Of a DNA stretch of 57,878 nt, positions 46,815 to 54,932 are shown piece after piece (positions within the stretch are counted from its first letter, which is position 1; each line of letters opens with the position of its first letter). The notes beneath the pieces were generated by a model. It was not told the origin of the DNA. It was given only the letters and a program-made list of their open reading frames with translations, and ran no database searches. The DNA comes from Candidatus Margulisiibacteriota bacterium (GTDB lineage: Bacteria; Margulisbacteria; Marinamargulisbacteria; SXXA01; SICP01). The stretch spans positions 1 through 57,878 of the forward strand of contig SICP01000006.1 in the NCBI GenBank assembly GCA_009691415.1. Direction: 5' to 3'. The position numbers and the translations under genes are program-made.

Positions 46815-47744
46815 TTGTTTCGATTATCTGATATTGCGACTGTTACAGGAGGGGTGTTAGTCGGTGACGCTAACCTCGTGCTCGAAACCATAGCACCCCT
46901 ACAAGATGCCAAACCAGGCTCACTCAGTTTTGTCCTTGAAAAAAAATACGTCACAGAAGCAGAGAGTTCTTCAGCCTCCGCATTTGTCACATCTGAAGAC
47001 CTGCCGGCACACATACCCCATGTGCGTGTTCAGCATTCACGCGAAGCATTGGCGCAAGTGATTGCGTGGTGGAGTTCTCACTCCTTTAAACCACAACGTA
47101 CCATTTCAGATAGAGCCTCTATGGATTCTACTGCCAAAATTGGAAGCAATGGTTCTGTCGGCCCAGGATGTGTGATTGGCGCGTTTTGTACCATAGGAAA
47201 CGACGTCACTCTACATGCCAATGTCACGCTTTATGACCATGTAGAACTAGGGGATCGCGTTATCATACATAGTGGGGTTGTGTTAGGCGCAGATGGATTT
47301 GGTTATTATCAAAAAGACGGACGCCATAATAAGATCCCCCATATTGGCCAGACTATTTTAGAATCAGACGTAGAAGTGGGCGCAAACACAACGATTGATC
47401 GGGGATGTTTGGGCGAAACCCGCATTGGAGCTGGCACCAAAATTGATAACTTGGTGCAAATAGGACACAATGTCCAAATTGGAAAAAGTTGCATTATTAC
47501 AGCTCAAGTCGGTATCATTGGCAGCACCCAAATTGGGGACTATGTGATGGTCGGTGGTCAAGCTGGGATTAGCTCTGTTAAGATAGGAAACCGTGCAGTG
47601 ATTGCTGCAAAATCTGGGGTTACAAAGGATGTGCGAGAAGGTACATTCGTTTCTGGTTTTCCAGCACAGCTACACCGCCAAGAACTTGCCGATCAAGCAC
47701 GATTAAAACGCTTAATTAAACAGTCAAAACGGAGTCCTTTATGA
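46815..47744 (+). CDS. lpxD: UDP-3-O-acylglucosamine N-acyltransferase LpxD
   Basis: Adds the second acyl chain in lipid A synthesis. The N-terminal uridine-binding domain starts [17 protein letters not shown], followed by the left-handed beta-helix of hexapeptide repeats ([37 protein letters not shown]) with the catalytic His in QIGHNV, and SGFPAQLHR at the end. 309 residues. The start is TTG at 46815, 4 bases after the skp stop, suggesting translational coupling. It shows that the organism makes an LPS-type outer membrane. Confidence 0.94.
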   Translation: MFRLSDIATVTGGVLVGDANLVLETIAPLQDAKPGSLSFVLEKKYVTEAESSSASAFVTSEDLPAHIPHVRVQHSREALAQVIAWWSSHSFKPQRTISDRASMDSTAKIGSNGSVGPGCVIGAFCTIGNDVTLHANVTLYDHVELGDRVIIHSGVVLGADGFGYYQKDGRHNKIPHIGQTILESDVEVGANTTIDRGCLGETRIGAGTKIDNLVQIGHNVQIGKSCIITAQVGIIGSTQIGDYVMVGGQAGISSVKIGNRAVIAAKSGVTKDVREGTFVSGFPAQLHRQELADQARLKRLIKQSKRSPL

Positions 47745-48406
47745 AAAAATTTCTTGCTACTTTCTTGATTTTTTCCAGCTTTATTTTCGTCTCATCTCTT
47801 GAAGCACGCTCGACACTGAATGGTCCCACGGGACTCGTCACAATGCCCACTGCAGAAGCCTTAAAGTACAAAGAATTTAATCTTTCGTATGACTATCTAT
47901 TTGCTAAAAAAGCCACCAATGATTCCTGGTCGTATAAGGCGAATTTAGGGACATTTAAAAGCTGGGAATTGGGTGTAGTTGGTGGAAGCAAACCCAAAGA
48001 AGGCATGTTCTTAAATGTAAAATATTATTTAATGTCAGACGAAAGCCGATTTCCAGTGATGGTTGCCGTGGGCATACAAAATATTTCATCCAACGATTTA
48101 ACCAATGTGTATATGGTGGCATCCAAACAATTCCAAGGTGGGTTGGGCGCGCATTTCGGATTTAAAGCTACATTCGCAGACTCCATTGACCCGTCTATTA
48201 TGGTCGGACTCGATTATGCTATTAATGATGCATGGGGTGTGATGGGAGATGTGGGCGGTATTGATAAACACTATACCCTTAATCTAGGAACTGATTTTTT
48301 ATTAACCCCTGACGTTGCACTTCGGGGCTCTTTTATAGATGTTGCAAATAGCAGCATCGAAGGATTTCGATGGGGCATCGGGCTTGCCTATGGAAAATCT
48401 TTATAG
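47741..48406 (+). CDS. YjbH-like outer-membrane beta-barrel protein
   Basis: 221 residues with a signal peptide (about 1-22, [19 protein letters not shown]). The mature protein starts [20 protein letters not shown], the pattern of YjbH-type (GPTGLI..PTA) barrels, then alternating strands ([32 protein letters not shown]). YjbH-type proteins are linked to exopolysaccharide export. It overlaps lpxD by 4 bases, so it is part of the outer-membrane run; a role in barrel assembly or envelope polymer secretion is inference. Confidence 0.72.
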   Translation: MKKFLATFLIFSSFIFVSSLEARSTLNGPTGLVTMPTAEALKYKEFNLSYDYLFAKKATNDSWSYKANLGTFKSWELGVVGGSKPKEGMFLNVKYYLMSDESRFPVMVAVGIQNISSNDLTNVYMVASKQFQGGLGAHFGFKATFADSIDPSIMVGLDYAINDAWGVMGDVGGIDKHYTLNLGTDFLLTPDVALRGSFIDVANSSIEGFRWGIGLAYGKSL

Positions 48407-48487
48407 AAAGACGTAGATTAGACAAGCTCATGACAGTATGTTATGCTCATTTGCTCCGAATTTTTTTACTTATTGAAAGGTAGCCCT

Positions 48488-48883
48488 GTGAATTTAAATT
48501 TCGCTTATTTAGAAATAAATATAAAACTACATAAAAGTGGATTCAAAGCCACTTGTCCAATGTTTCCATCCTGCAAAGGTATCGGAGAAACCCAAGAAAT
48601 TGCTACATCCAAATTAAGCCGTTCTATCACAACGATACTTACAAAAAAACTTCGTGATTCCGTAGACCAGATTGTCGCGTCATCTGTAAAAAATCTCTGT
48701 ATAAAATTACCTGTAATGTATGAACTCAAGAAATCCCTTCGCAAAAAAGATGCCCCTCGTGATATCTCAGAAATCGAATCTCTTTTACACGCCTCGGGTC
48801 TCTTTGAAGAAGATGACTTGGGACTCAGTAACGATATGATTCCAGAAGAGCTCATGTTTGGCTTTCCAATGAGTTATAACTAG
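48488..48883 (+). CDS. HicB-like domain protein, unknown function
   Basis: 131 residues from GTG 48488 (AAAGG upstream). Residues 1-50 (AYLEINIKLHKSGFKATCP, FPSCKGIGETQEIATSKL) resemble the HicB antitoxin fold (strand, strand, helix with a G-x-x-x-A-x-x-K/N pattern). The rest is helical and charged, including ESLLHASGLFEEDDLG. There is no HicA toxin next to it and no clear DNA-binding tail. It is sandwiched between the YjbH-like gene and thrS (3-base gap), so it is probably transcribed with them. An in-frame ATG at 48443 is an alternative start. Confidence 0.5.
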   Translation: MNLNFAYLEINIKLHKSGFKATCPMFPSCKGIGETQEIATSKLSRSITTILTKKLRDSVDQIVASSVKNLCIKLPVMYELKKSLRKKDAPRDISEIESLLHASGLFEEDDLGLSNDMIPEELMFGFPMSYN

Positions 48884-48886
48884 ACC

Positions 48887-50614
48887 GTGTATGACCCACT
48901 ATTTCCACTATCTACTATTAGACACAGCGCCGCACACGTTTTGGCGCAGGCCGTTCTGCGTCTCTTTCCAGATGCCAAGCTGGGTATTGGCCCTGCAATT
49001 GATGAAGGATTTTATTACGATTTAGAGTTACCACGGACACTCATTCCTATCGATTTACTTAAACTAGAAAAATACATGCGGCAAATTATTCAAGAAAAAC
49101 AAGTTTTTAAACAATATGATATGACACGCAAAGACTCTGAAAAACGGTTTTCCGATCTTAATCAGACTTACAAACTAGAAATTATTCAAGATCTTAATTT
49201 AAATGAGTACTCATTTTTTGAAAATGGACCGTTTATAGATTTATGCCGTGGACCTCATGTGGAACACACCGGTCAAATTGGGGCGATCAAATTACTCCGC
49301 GTTTCAGGTGCCTATTGGCGTGGGTCTGAAAAAAACAAAATGCTACAACGTATTTACGGAACCGCATTTCATACACAAGAAGAGTTAGAGATTTACATAA
49401 AACAACAAGAAGAAGCCCTCAAGCGGGATCATCGCGTCCTAGGGAAAGCCTTGGATTTATTTAGTATTCAAGATGATATTGGAGGCGGTCTCATTTTATG
49501 GCATCCCAAAGGCGCCCGTATAAGAAATATTATTGAAACCTATTGGAAAGACCAACATTTCGCAGCCGATTATGATTTGCTCTATACCCCCCACGTTGGA
49601 AAAGCTAATCTCTGGGAAACCAGCGGACATTTACAGTTTTATAAAGAAAATATGTTTGCCCCAATGGTCATAGATGAACAAGATTATTTTGTTCGTCCCA
49701 TGAATTGCCCTTTCCATATTTTGGTGTATCAAAATGCCCAGCGGTCTTATCGGGATCTTCCTATTCGCTATGCTGAACTAGGAACAGTCTATCGTTTTGA
49801 GCGTTCGGGAGCACTACACGGGTTAATGCGTGTCCGTGGATTTACCCAAGATGACGGTCACATAATTTGCACACCAGATCAAGTGCAAGAAGAAATCTTA
49901 TCCGTCTTAAAGTTAGCCCTAAATATACTCAAGAAATTTGGTTTCGAGAAATTCAAAGTCTTCTTATCAACACGGCCAGAAGAAAAATTCGTAGGTCATT
50001 TAGACCAATGGAAAATGGCCGAAGACTCTCTAAGAGCCGCGATTGAGACAGTTGGCTTGCTGTATGAAGTAGACAATGGCGGCGGAGCGTTTTATGGACC
50101 TAAAATTGACATTAAAATTGAAGATGCCATCGGACGTGAATGGCAATGTTCCACGGTGCAGTTTGATTTTAATTTACCCGAACGATTTGACATGACCTAC
50201 ATCGATACCGATGGCCAGAAAAAGAAACCGGTCATGATACATCGTGCGTTATTTGGTTCTGTAGAACGTTTTTTTGGTGTATTGATAGAGCATTATGAAG
50301 GCAAATTTCCCATGTGGTTGGCATCGGTTCAGTTCAAACTTTTAACCGTTTCGAAAGAAGTGCAACCCTATGCAAAAGAAGTACTCGACCGGTGTAAAGC
50401 ATGCGGATTTCGGGCCGTATTAGATGATTCTTCTGAGAAAATTGGATATAAAATTCGGCAAGCAACCCAAGAGAAAGTTCCCTTTATGCTCGTGATCGGA
50501 CATGCCGAAAAAGATTCGGGTCAAATTTCAGTACGAAGCTTAAAAGACGGTGATTTGGGGCAAGTGCCTCTTGAGAGCTGGTTAGAGTCGCAAATACTTG
50601 GGCTTAACAAGTGA
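48887..50614 (+). CDS. thrS: Threonyl-tRNA synthetase, lacking the N-terminal TGS domain
   Basis: Charges tRNA-Thr. 575 residues starting directly in the editing (N2/SAD) domain: RHSAAHVLAQAVLRLFPDA (the HxxxH editing motif), IGPAIDEGFYYD, FIDLCRGPHVEHTGQIG. The class II catalytic domain follows (HPKGARIRNIIETYW, NCPFHILVYQ, RMRVRGFTQDDGHI-type LMRVRGFTQDDGH, VQFDFNLPERF, MIHRALFGSVERF) with the anticodon-binding domain at the end (QVPLESWLES region). The usual 60-residue TGS domain is absent. GTG start at 48887. infC follows, as in many bacteria. Confidence 0.95.
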   Translation: MYDPLFPLSTIRHSAAHVLAQAVLRLFPDAKLGIGPAIDEGFYYDLELPRTLIPIDLLKLEKYMRQIIQEKQVFKQYDMTRKDSEKRFSDLNQTYKLEIIQDLNLNEYSFFENGPFIDLCRGPHVEHTGQIGAIKLLRVSGAYWRGSEKNKMLQRIYGTAFHTQEELEIYIKQQEEALKRDHRVLGKALDLFSIQDDIGGGLILWHPKGARIRNIIETYWKDQHFAADYDLLYTPHVGKANLWETSGHLQFYKENMFAPMVIDEQDYFVRPMNCPFHILVYQNAQRSYRDLPIRYAELGTVYRFERSGALHGLMRVRGFTQDDGHIICTPDQVQEEILSVLKLALNILKKFGFEKFKVFLSTRPEEKFVGHLDQWKMAEDSLRAAIETVGLLYEVDNGGGAFYGPKIDIKIEDAIGREWQCSTVQFDFNLPERFDMTYIDTDGQKKKPVMIHRALFGSVERFFGVLIEHYEGKFPMWLASVQFKLLTVSKEVQPYAKEVLDRCKACGFRAVLDDSSEKIGYKIRQATQEKVPFMLVIGHAEKDSGQISVRSLKDGDLGQVPLESWLESQILGLNK

Positions 50615-50632
50615 GCTTAAGAATGGTATACT
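50604..50632 (+). promoter_or_regulatory. Promoter of infC-rpmI-rplT
   Basis: TTAACA at 50604-50609, a spacer of 17 bases and TATACT at 50627-50632. It overlaps the thrS stop region and would give a leader of about 30 bases ahead of the infC start. Confidence 0.7.
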
Positions 50633-50669
50633 CCGCGTTCACGATTTATCATGAGCTGGAGGAACGTCA

Positions 50670-51173
50670 ATAAAAAATCATATCATTAACGAGCAGATTC
50701 GGTCTAAGGAAGTCAGACTGATCGATCACGACGGCGGCCAATTGGGCGTAGTTACGATTCAAGATGCACTTTCTAGAGCAGCCACATCGGATCTTGATCT
50801 GGTAATGGTAAGTGATAGCGCTAAACCTCCTGTTTGTCGGCTAATTAACTACGGTCAGTTTCGATATCATCAACAGAAAAAAGAGAAACTAGCCCGAAAA
50901 AGCAATAAAGGCCAAGTTGTTAAAGAGTTAAAAATGAGTCCCAAGATTTCCGATCATGACTTCATGGTCAAATTAAACAGAGGAAGAGATTTTTTGGGTA
51001 AAGGATTTAATATCAAATTGGTATTATCTTTTAAGGGACGCGAAATGATGCATCCCGAATTGGGCGAAGTCCTAATCAAACGGTTCATTGAAAACATTAG
51101 TGATATCGGCGTTCCAGAGCAAGGCATGTCTCGTACAGGCCGCGCAATGATCGTCATGATCAACCCCAAATAA
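50670..51173 (+). CDS. infC: Translation initiation factor IF-3 with AUA start codon
   Basis: Keeps ribosomal subunits apart and checks start codons. The conserved N-terminus IINEQIRSKEVRLIDHDGG begins well upstream of any ATG/GTG/TTG in frame (the first TTG, 50742, would remove it, and a stop lies at 50652-50654). The only well-placed start is ATA at 50670, six bases after GGAGGA (50658-50663). infC starts with AUU in E. coli, where IF-3 represses its own non-canonical start, so an AUA start here fits autoregulation. Later motifs: SDSAKPPVCRLINYGQFRY, KEKLARKSNKGQVVKELK, GREMMHPELG. 167 codons. Confidence 0.9.
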   Translation: MKNHIINEQIRSKEVRLIDHDGGQLGVVTIQDALSRAATSDLDLVMVSDSAKPPVCRLINYGQFRYHQQKKEKLARKSNKGQVVKELKMSPKISDHDFMVKLNRGRDFLGKGFNIKLVLSFKGREMMHPELGEVLIKRFIENISDIGVPEQGMSRTGRAMIVMINPK

Positions 51174-51205
51174 CCCTATTTTTAATATCATAAAGGAAAC
51201 AAGTC

Positions 51206-51409
51206 ATGAAAAACAAACTTAAAACACGTAAATCTGCTGCAAAACGTATCAAGGTTACAGGTACAGGTAAATATTTACGCAACAGTGCTGGTATGCGCCA
51301 CCTTTTGGAGCATGAAAGTTCAGAAAAAAAGAGAAACAAAGGCAATTCAACAGAAGTGAGTCCTTCGGACGCACGTAAAGTGAAGCTCATGCTTCCTTAT
51401 CAAGCATAA
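51206..51409 (+). CDS. rpmI: Large ribosomal subunit protein bL35
   Basis: 67 residues, very basic: KLKTRKSAAKRIKVTGTGK, LEHESSEKKRNKGNSTEV. In the classical infC-rpmI-rplT order, with AAAGGAA upstream. Confidence 0.94.
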   Translation: MKNKLKTRKSAAKRIKVTGTGKYLRNSAGMRHLLEHESSEKKRNKGNSTEVSPSDARKVKLMLPYQA

Positions 51410-51437
51410 TCTAAATCGCGCACTGGAGGAATAAACA

Positions 51438-51782
51438 ATGTCTAGAGTTAAACGTGGTAATGTCGCAAGAAATCGCAGGAAAAAAGTTCTAAAATTAGCA
51501 AAAGGCTTTCGTGGAGCGTCGTCAAAATTATTTCGTCCCGCACACCAAGCTGTTCTTAATGCACTAACACATGCTTACAAAGACCGTCGTCTTAAAAAGC
51601 GTGATTTCCGTGTTCTTTGGATTGCTAGAATCAATGCAGCACTTGATGTTCTAGGTGTTTCATATTCAAAATTCACAGGCGCATTAAAGAAGAAAAATAT
51701 CTTGATCAACCGCAAAGTTTTATCTGAGCTTGCCATTCAAGAACCTGCTGTATTTCAACATATTGTTGAAATTAGCCGTTAA
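51438..51782 (+). CDS. rplT: Large ribosomal subunit protein bL20
   Basis: 114 residues: [46 protein letters not shown]-type [38 protein letters not shown]. In E. coli bL20 represses the operon by binding mRNA upstream of rpmI; the 32-base infC-rpmI gap here is too short for that structure unless it lies in infC. A GGAGGA RBS precedes ATG 51438. Confidence 0.97.
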   Translation: MSRVKRGNVARNRRKKVLKLAKGFRGASSKLFRPAHQAVLNALTHAYKDRRLKKRDFRVLWIARINAALDVLGVSYSKFTGALKKKNILINRKVLSELAIQEPAVFQHIVEISR

Positions 51783-51790
51783 CTTTACCC

Positions 51791-52288
51791 ATGATTGAAA
51801 TGCATCTTGGTGGCTTAGGGTTTGATCCCAAGAACATGTCCCCTATTGTACTGCTGCGAGATGCAGAAGATCGCAACTTTTTACCTATCTGGATTGGCAT
51901 GTTTGAAGCAGCCGCCATTGCGATGGAACTGCAAGACTTTAAATCTCCCCGCCCAATGACCCATGATTTATTAACAAAGATGGTCACAGTTTTGGGTGGA
52001 AAAGTTAAGCGTATTATTATTAACGAAATTGTAGACAATACGTTTTACGCCTTAGTTGAAGTTGTCCAAGCCCAAGCCCCCGATACGGTAATTAGTATTG
52101 ATGCCCGTCCGTCAGATGCGATTGCTATTGCAGTACGCACGAAAGTGCCTATTATCGTTTCAGAAGCGGTCATGCAAAAAGCCAAAATGGTGAATTCTGA
52201 AAAAGACGAAGAAGAAACGCAGAAGTTTAAAGACTTTATTGATACAATAAACCCTGACGACTTCTCGAAATATCTTGATCAACGCTAA
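51791..52288 (+). CDS. Bifunctional nuclease (BFN/DUF151) domain protein
   Basis: 165 residues: LGFDPKNMSPIVLLRDAEDRNFLPIWIGMFEA (in parts), AIAMELQDFKSPRPMTHDLL and DARPSDAIAIAVRTKVPIIVSEAVM are hallmark BFN blocks. A C-terminal charged segment of UVR-like character (EKDEEETQKFKDFIDTINP) follows. The family occurs in plants, cyanobacteria, actinobacteria and Thermotoga; DNase and RNase activity has been reported for members. It follows rplT by 8 bases. Its role is not established. Confidence 0.88.
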   Translation: MIEMHLGGLGFDPKNMSPIVLLRDAEDRNFLPIWIGMFEAAAIAMELQDFKSPRPMTHDLLTKMVTVLGGKVKRIIINEIVDNTFYALVEVVQAQAPDTVISIDARPSDAIAIAVRTKVPIIVSEAVMQKAKMVNSEKDEEETQKFKDFIDTINPDDFSKYLDQR

Positions 52289-52293
52289 TTCAT

Positions 52294-52370
<77 letters not shown>

Positions 52371-52393
52371 AACCTACAAGAAAGTGGACCCAA

Positions 52394-52624
52394 ATGGCAA
52401 CCCAAACTGACCGTTATCCTGATAACTCACCCGGAACCTACTATGTGGACACAGATTGTATTGCCTGTGACACCTGCTTTGGTTTAGCGCCACGGCATTT
52501 TCGTCTAACACAGACACATGATCATGCCATTGTCTTTCAACAGCCGTTTTCAGCGCAAGAAAAAGCAGTGTGTGAATTAGCCTTAGAAGCATGTCCTGTA
52601 GGAGCGATAGGCAATGACTGCTGA
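52394..52624 (+). CDS. Single-cluster 4Fe-4S ferredoxin
   Basis: 76 residues. Cluster ligands: CIACDTCFGLAP (CxxCxxC) and the last cysteine in ALEACPVGAI. The second cluster of two-cluster ferredoxins is absent. It overlaps nadA by 11 bases, so it is likely to be made together with it. Quinolinate synthase is itself a 4Fe-4S enzyme, so the ferredoxin may supply electrons to cluster maintenance or to the preceding aspartate-oxidising step (inference). Confidence 0.87.
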   Translation: MATQTDRYPDNSPGTYYVDTDCIACDTCFGLAPRHFRLTQTHDHAIVFQQPFSAQEKAVCELALEACPVGAIGNDC

Positions 52625-53624
52625 TGAATTATTCGAAAAATTAGGCGCTATTAAAATAGGCGGATCTACATGCTTATTTACACGCGAAAAATGTGAAGCA
52701 CTAGTACCTCAAATCAACGAAATCAATCGCCTAAAAAAAGAAAAGAACGCCATTATTCTCGCCCATTCGTACGTAAGCCCAGAAATTTTGTATGGGGTTG
52801 CAGATTTCGTGGGTGATTCGTTCGAGCTCAGCAAAAAAGCGGTTGAAACAAACGCAGATGTGATCGTCTTTGCCGCTGTAAAATTTATGGCCGATACAGC
52901 AAAATTGTTAAATCCCACAAAAGAAGTTCTAGTTCCCAGTAAAAATAATGGCTGCAGTTTGGCCGATTCTATCACCGGTGCAGATGTGCGACGTCTCAGA
53001 ACCGAATTTCCAGACTATACATTTGTCTGTTACATCAATACAACAGCAGAGGTAAAAGCCGAGTGCGACGTCTGTGTCACATCTTCCAACGTCTATGACA
53101 TTTTAGAACGTATTCCCAATAATAAAATTTATTTTTTACCAGATAAACTAATGGCAAAAAATGCTATCGTAGAACTCAAAAAACGTGGCGCCCATAAAAC
53201 AATTAAATACTGGGAAGGCACCTGCTACGTACATGAAGATTACGACGCCGACATGATCAAATATTTGCGCTTATCCTACCCAGATTTAGACGTAGTAAGT
53301 CATCCAGAATGTAATGAAGAAGTACTCGCAGAATCAGATTACGTAGGCAGCACATCACAGATTATTAATCATGTAAAAGACTCCAAAAAAGACACGTTTT
53401 TTATTTTGACGGAATGTGGACTGACAAATCGGTTGAAGGCAGAAATTCCGGGAAAGACGTTTGTGGGATCCTGCACGATGTGCCGATACATGAAATCAAA
53501 TTCGCTTGCAGATATCAAACGGGTTTTGACAACGCCGGATGTTGAGGATCGGGTGGATATTTCGGAGGAAACAAGAGAGAAAGCATTGACGTGTTTGCGT
53601 GAGATGTTTCGGTATGTTGGATAA
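52614..53624 (+). CDS. nadA: Quinolinate synthase NadA
   Basis: Condenses iminoaspartate with dihydroxyacetone phosphate to quinolinate, using a 4Fe-4S cluster. Motifs: LAHSYVSPEILYGVADFVGDS, MADTAKLLNP, NNGCSLADSI (Cys ligand), FVCYINTTAEVKAECDVCVTS in parts, YWEGTCYVHEDY, FFILTECGLTNRL (Cys ligand) and GSCTMCRYMKSN (Cys ligand). 336 residues. It overlaps the ferredoxin gene upstream and a GNAT gene downstream (11 bases). nadC lies at 28705. Confidence 0.96.
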   Translation: MTADELFEKLGAIKIGGSTCLFTREKCEALVPQINEINRLKKEKNAIILAHSYVSPEILYGVADFVGDSFELSKKAVETNADVIVFAAVKFMADTAKLLNPTKEVLVPSKNNGCSLADSITGADVRRLRTEFPDYTFVCYINTTAEVKAECDVCVTSSNVYDILERIPNNKIYFLPDKLMAKNAIVELKKRGAHKTIKYWEGTCYVHEDYDADMIKYLRLSYPDLDVVSHPECNEEVLAESDYVGSTSQIINHVKDSKKDTFFILTECGLTNRLKAEIPGKTFVGSCTMCRYMKSNSLADIKRVLTTPDVEDRVDISEETREKALTCLREMFRYVG

Positions 53625-54078
53625 TTCTCTAACCCATCGAAAAGCTACACTACAAGATCTTCCCCATATCATTTTCTTACTCCAAGACGATAACTTAGGC
53701 CAAACTAGAGAATGGTTGTTTTCCGCCCTTGAATCTAGCTACACCCGGGCATTCAACCTCATCGCTAAAGATCCCAATCACTACCTCATGGTAGTTGAAA
53801 GGAATCAGGAAATTCTTGCCACCTGCCATCTCACTCTCTTGCCGTCTCTGACATTCAAAGGTGCAACAAGACTGCAAATAGAAGCTGTACGTGTGAATGC
53901 AAACTATCGAGGTCAAAAAATAGGCAACTGGATGATGAGCCAAGTCATGCAATATGCTAAAGAACTGGGTGTCTCCACTATTCAATTGACTACCAACAAA
54001 TCAAGACTCCAAGCTATGAAGTTTTACGAAAATCTCGGATTTAAGGCGTCACATGAAGGAATGAAGTTGTACCTTTGA
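53614..54078 (+). CDS. GNAT-family N-acetyltransferase
   Basis: 154 residues from ATG 53614. GNAT signature: RKATLQDLPHIIFLLQDD, acetyl-CoA-binding AVRVNANYRGQKIGNWMMSQ (R/QxxGxG/A form) and the C-terminal TTNKSRLQAMKFYENLGF. The substrate is unknown. The ATG overlaps the end of nadA by 11 bases; GTG 53599 is possible but lies deeper within nadA. An intrinsic terminator follows. Confidence 0.85.
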   Translation: MLDNSLTHRKATLQDLPHIIFLLQDDNLGQTREWLFSALESSYTRAFNLIAKDPNHYLMVVERNQEILATCHLTLLPSLTFKGATRLQIEAVRVNANYRGQKIGNWMMSQVMQYAKELGVSTIQLTTNKSRLQAMKFYENLGFKASHEGMKLYL

Positions 54079-54140
54079 AATGATGGGGTTGGAGCTTAAG
54101 TCCAGGAGCATTTCTACGAAAAAACTTCTTTCCTATGATC

Positions 54141-54260
54141 GACCCCACCCTAACCCCTCCCCATTCTGACAAATGGAGAGGGGCTTTTTTGATTTTGTTT
54201 TTACCCTCTCTGGGTGTTAGCACGGAGAGGGTCGCACCTTGGTGCGGGGTGAGGTGGGTT
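54141..54260. repeat. Cluster of palindromic G/C-tract repeats
   Basis: The 253-base gap 54079-54331 holds no gene. It contains three stems in a row: CCCCTCCCCATT/AATGGAGAGGGG (54154-54183, one mismatch), ACCCTCTC/GAGAGGGT (about 54203-54230) and the small GCACC/GGTGC hairpin near 54233-54244. The flanking ACCCCACC and GGTGGGTTTT add an outer pairing. Similar in style to the repeats at 14672-15030 and 31588-31628. Confidence 0.6.
54154..54190 (+). terminator. Intrinsic terminator after nadA-GNAT
   Basis: A 12-bp stem with one mismatch and a six-base loop, followed by CTTTTTTG. It probably ends the long secG-to-GNAT run. Confidence 0.75.
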
Positions 54261-54331
54261 TTAGTGTATGCTTGCTTTTGGATTGTGCGTTAAATTAGTA
54301 GTGTCGGAATCTTGTTCTTTCGGAATATTAC

Positions 54332-54883
54332 ATGAACTCAAAACAAAATCTTAAAAGTATAGAAACCAATCGCCTTATCCTAAGACTTTGGACAGAGGCA
54401 GACTTGGTTCCCTTTTTTGAAATGAACCAAGATCCTAAGGTAATTGAATTTTTCCCGGGGGCGATGAGTCATGATCAGGTGGAACTATTTTTTAAAAAGG
54501 TGCTGTTGCAATTTGAAACAAATGGGTATGGATTCTGGGCGGTAGAATTGAAGCGGACGGGGGAATTTATTGGGTATACGGGATTGGCCCATGTCATGTT
54601 TGACGCGCCATTTACGCCTGCGGTGGAGATAGGGTGGCGGTTGGCGAGTGAGCATTGGGGACAGGGGTATGCTACCGAGGCGGCGTTGGCGGTGATGAAT
54701 TTTGTGGGGGAGTTTTTGTCTCTTTCTGAAATTGTGTCTTTTACGGTACCGCAAAATTTACGTAGTCAGAATGTGATGAAAAAGATTGGCATGGAGAGAG
54801 ATGTTTTAGGGGATTTTAATCATCCTCGTTTGGATGAAAATCATCCCCTTTCTCTGCACGTTTTGTATAGGAAAGGGATTTGA
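54332..54883 (+). CDS. RimJ/RimL-type GNAT acetyltransferase
   Basis: 183 residues: ETNRLILRLWTEADLVPFFE at the start, WAVELKRTGEFIGYTGLAHV, the acetyl-CoA-binding EIGWRLASEHWGQGYATEAA and VPQNLRSQNVMKKIGMER, all typical of the Acetyltransf_3 group. Such enzymes modify ribosomal proteins, antibiotics or metabolites; the substrate is unknown. The gene's G-rich codon use (GGG, GCG) differs from the neighbouring housekeeping genes, a hint of recent arrival. Confidence 0.88.
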   Translation: MNSKQNLKSIETNRLILRLWTEADLVPFFEMNQDPKVIEFFPGAMSHDQVELFFKKVLLQFETNGYGFWAVELKRTGEFIGYTGLAHVMFDAPFTPAVEIGWRLASEHWGQGYATEAALAVMNFVGEFLSLSEIVSFTVPQNLRSQNVMKKIGMERDVLGDFNHPRLDENHPLSLHVLYRKGI

Positions 54884-54932
54884 TATGTCGCCTATATATA
54901 AAAATAAAGCTTAAAACATAAAAATATCTTTC

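Noticed and set aside
48407..48487. T-box leader for thrS
   Set aside because: thrS follows a coding gene by 3 bases and the only gap upstream is about 80 bases without a specifier loop or T-box sequence.
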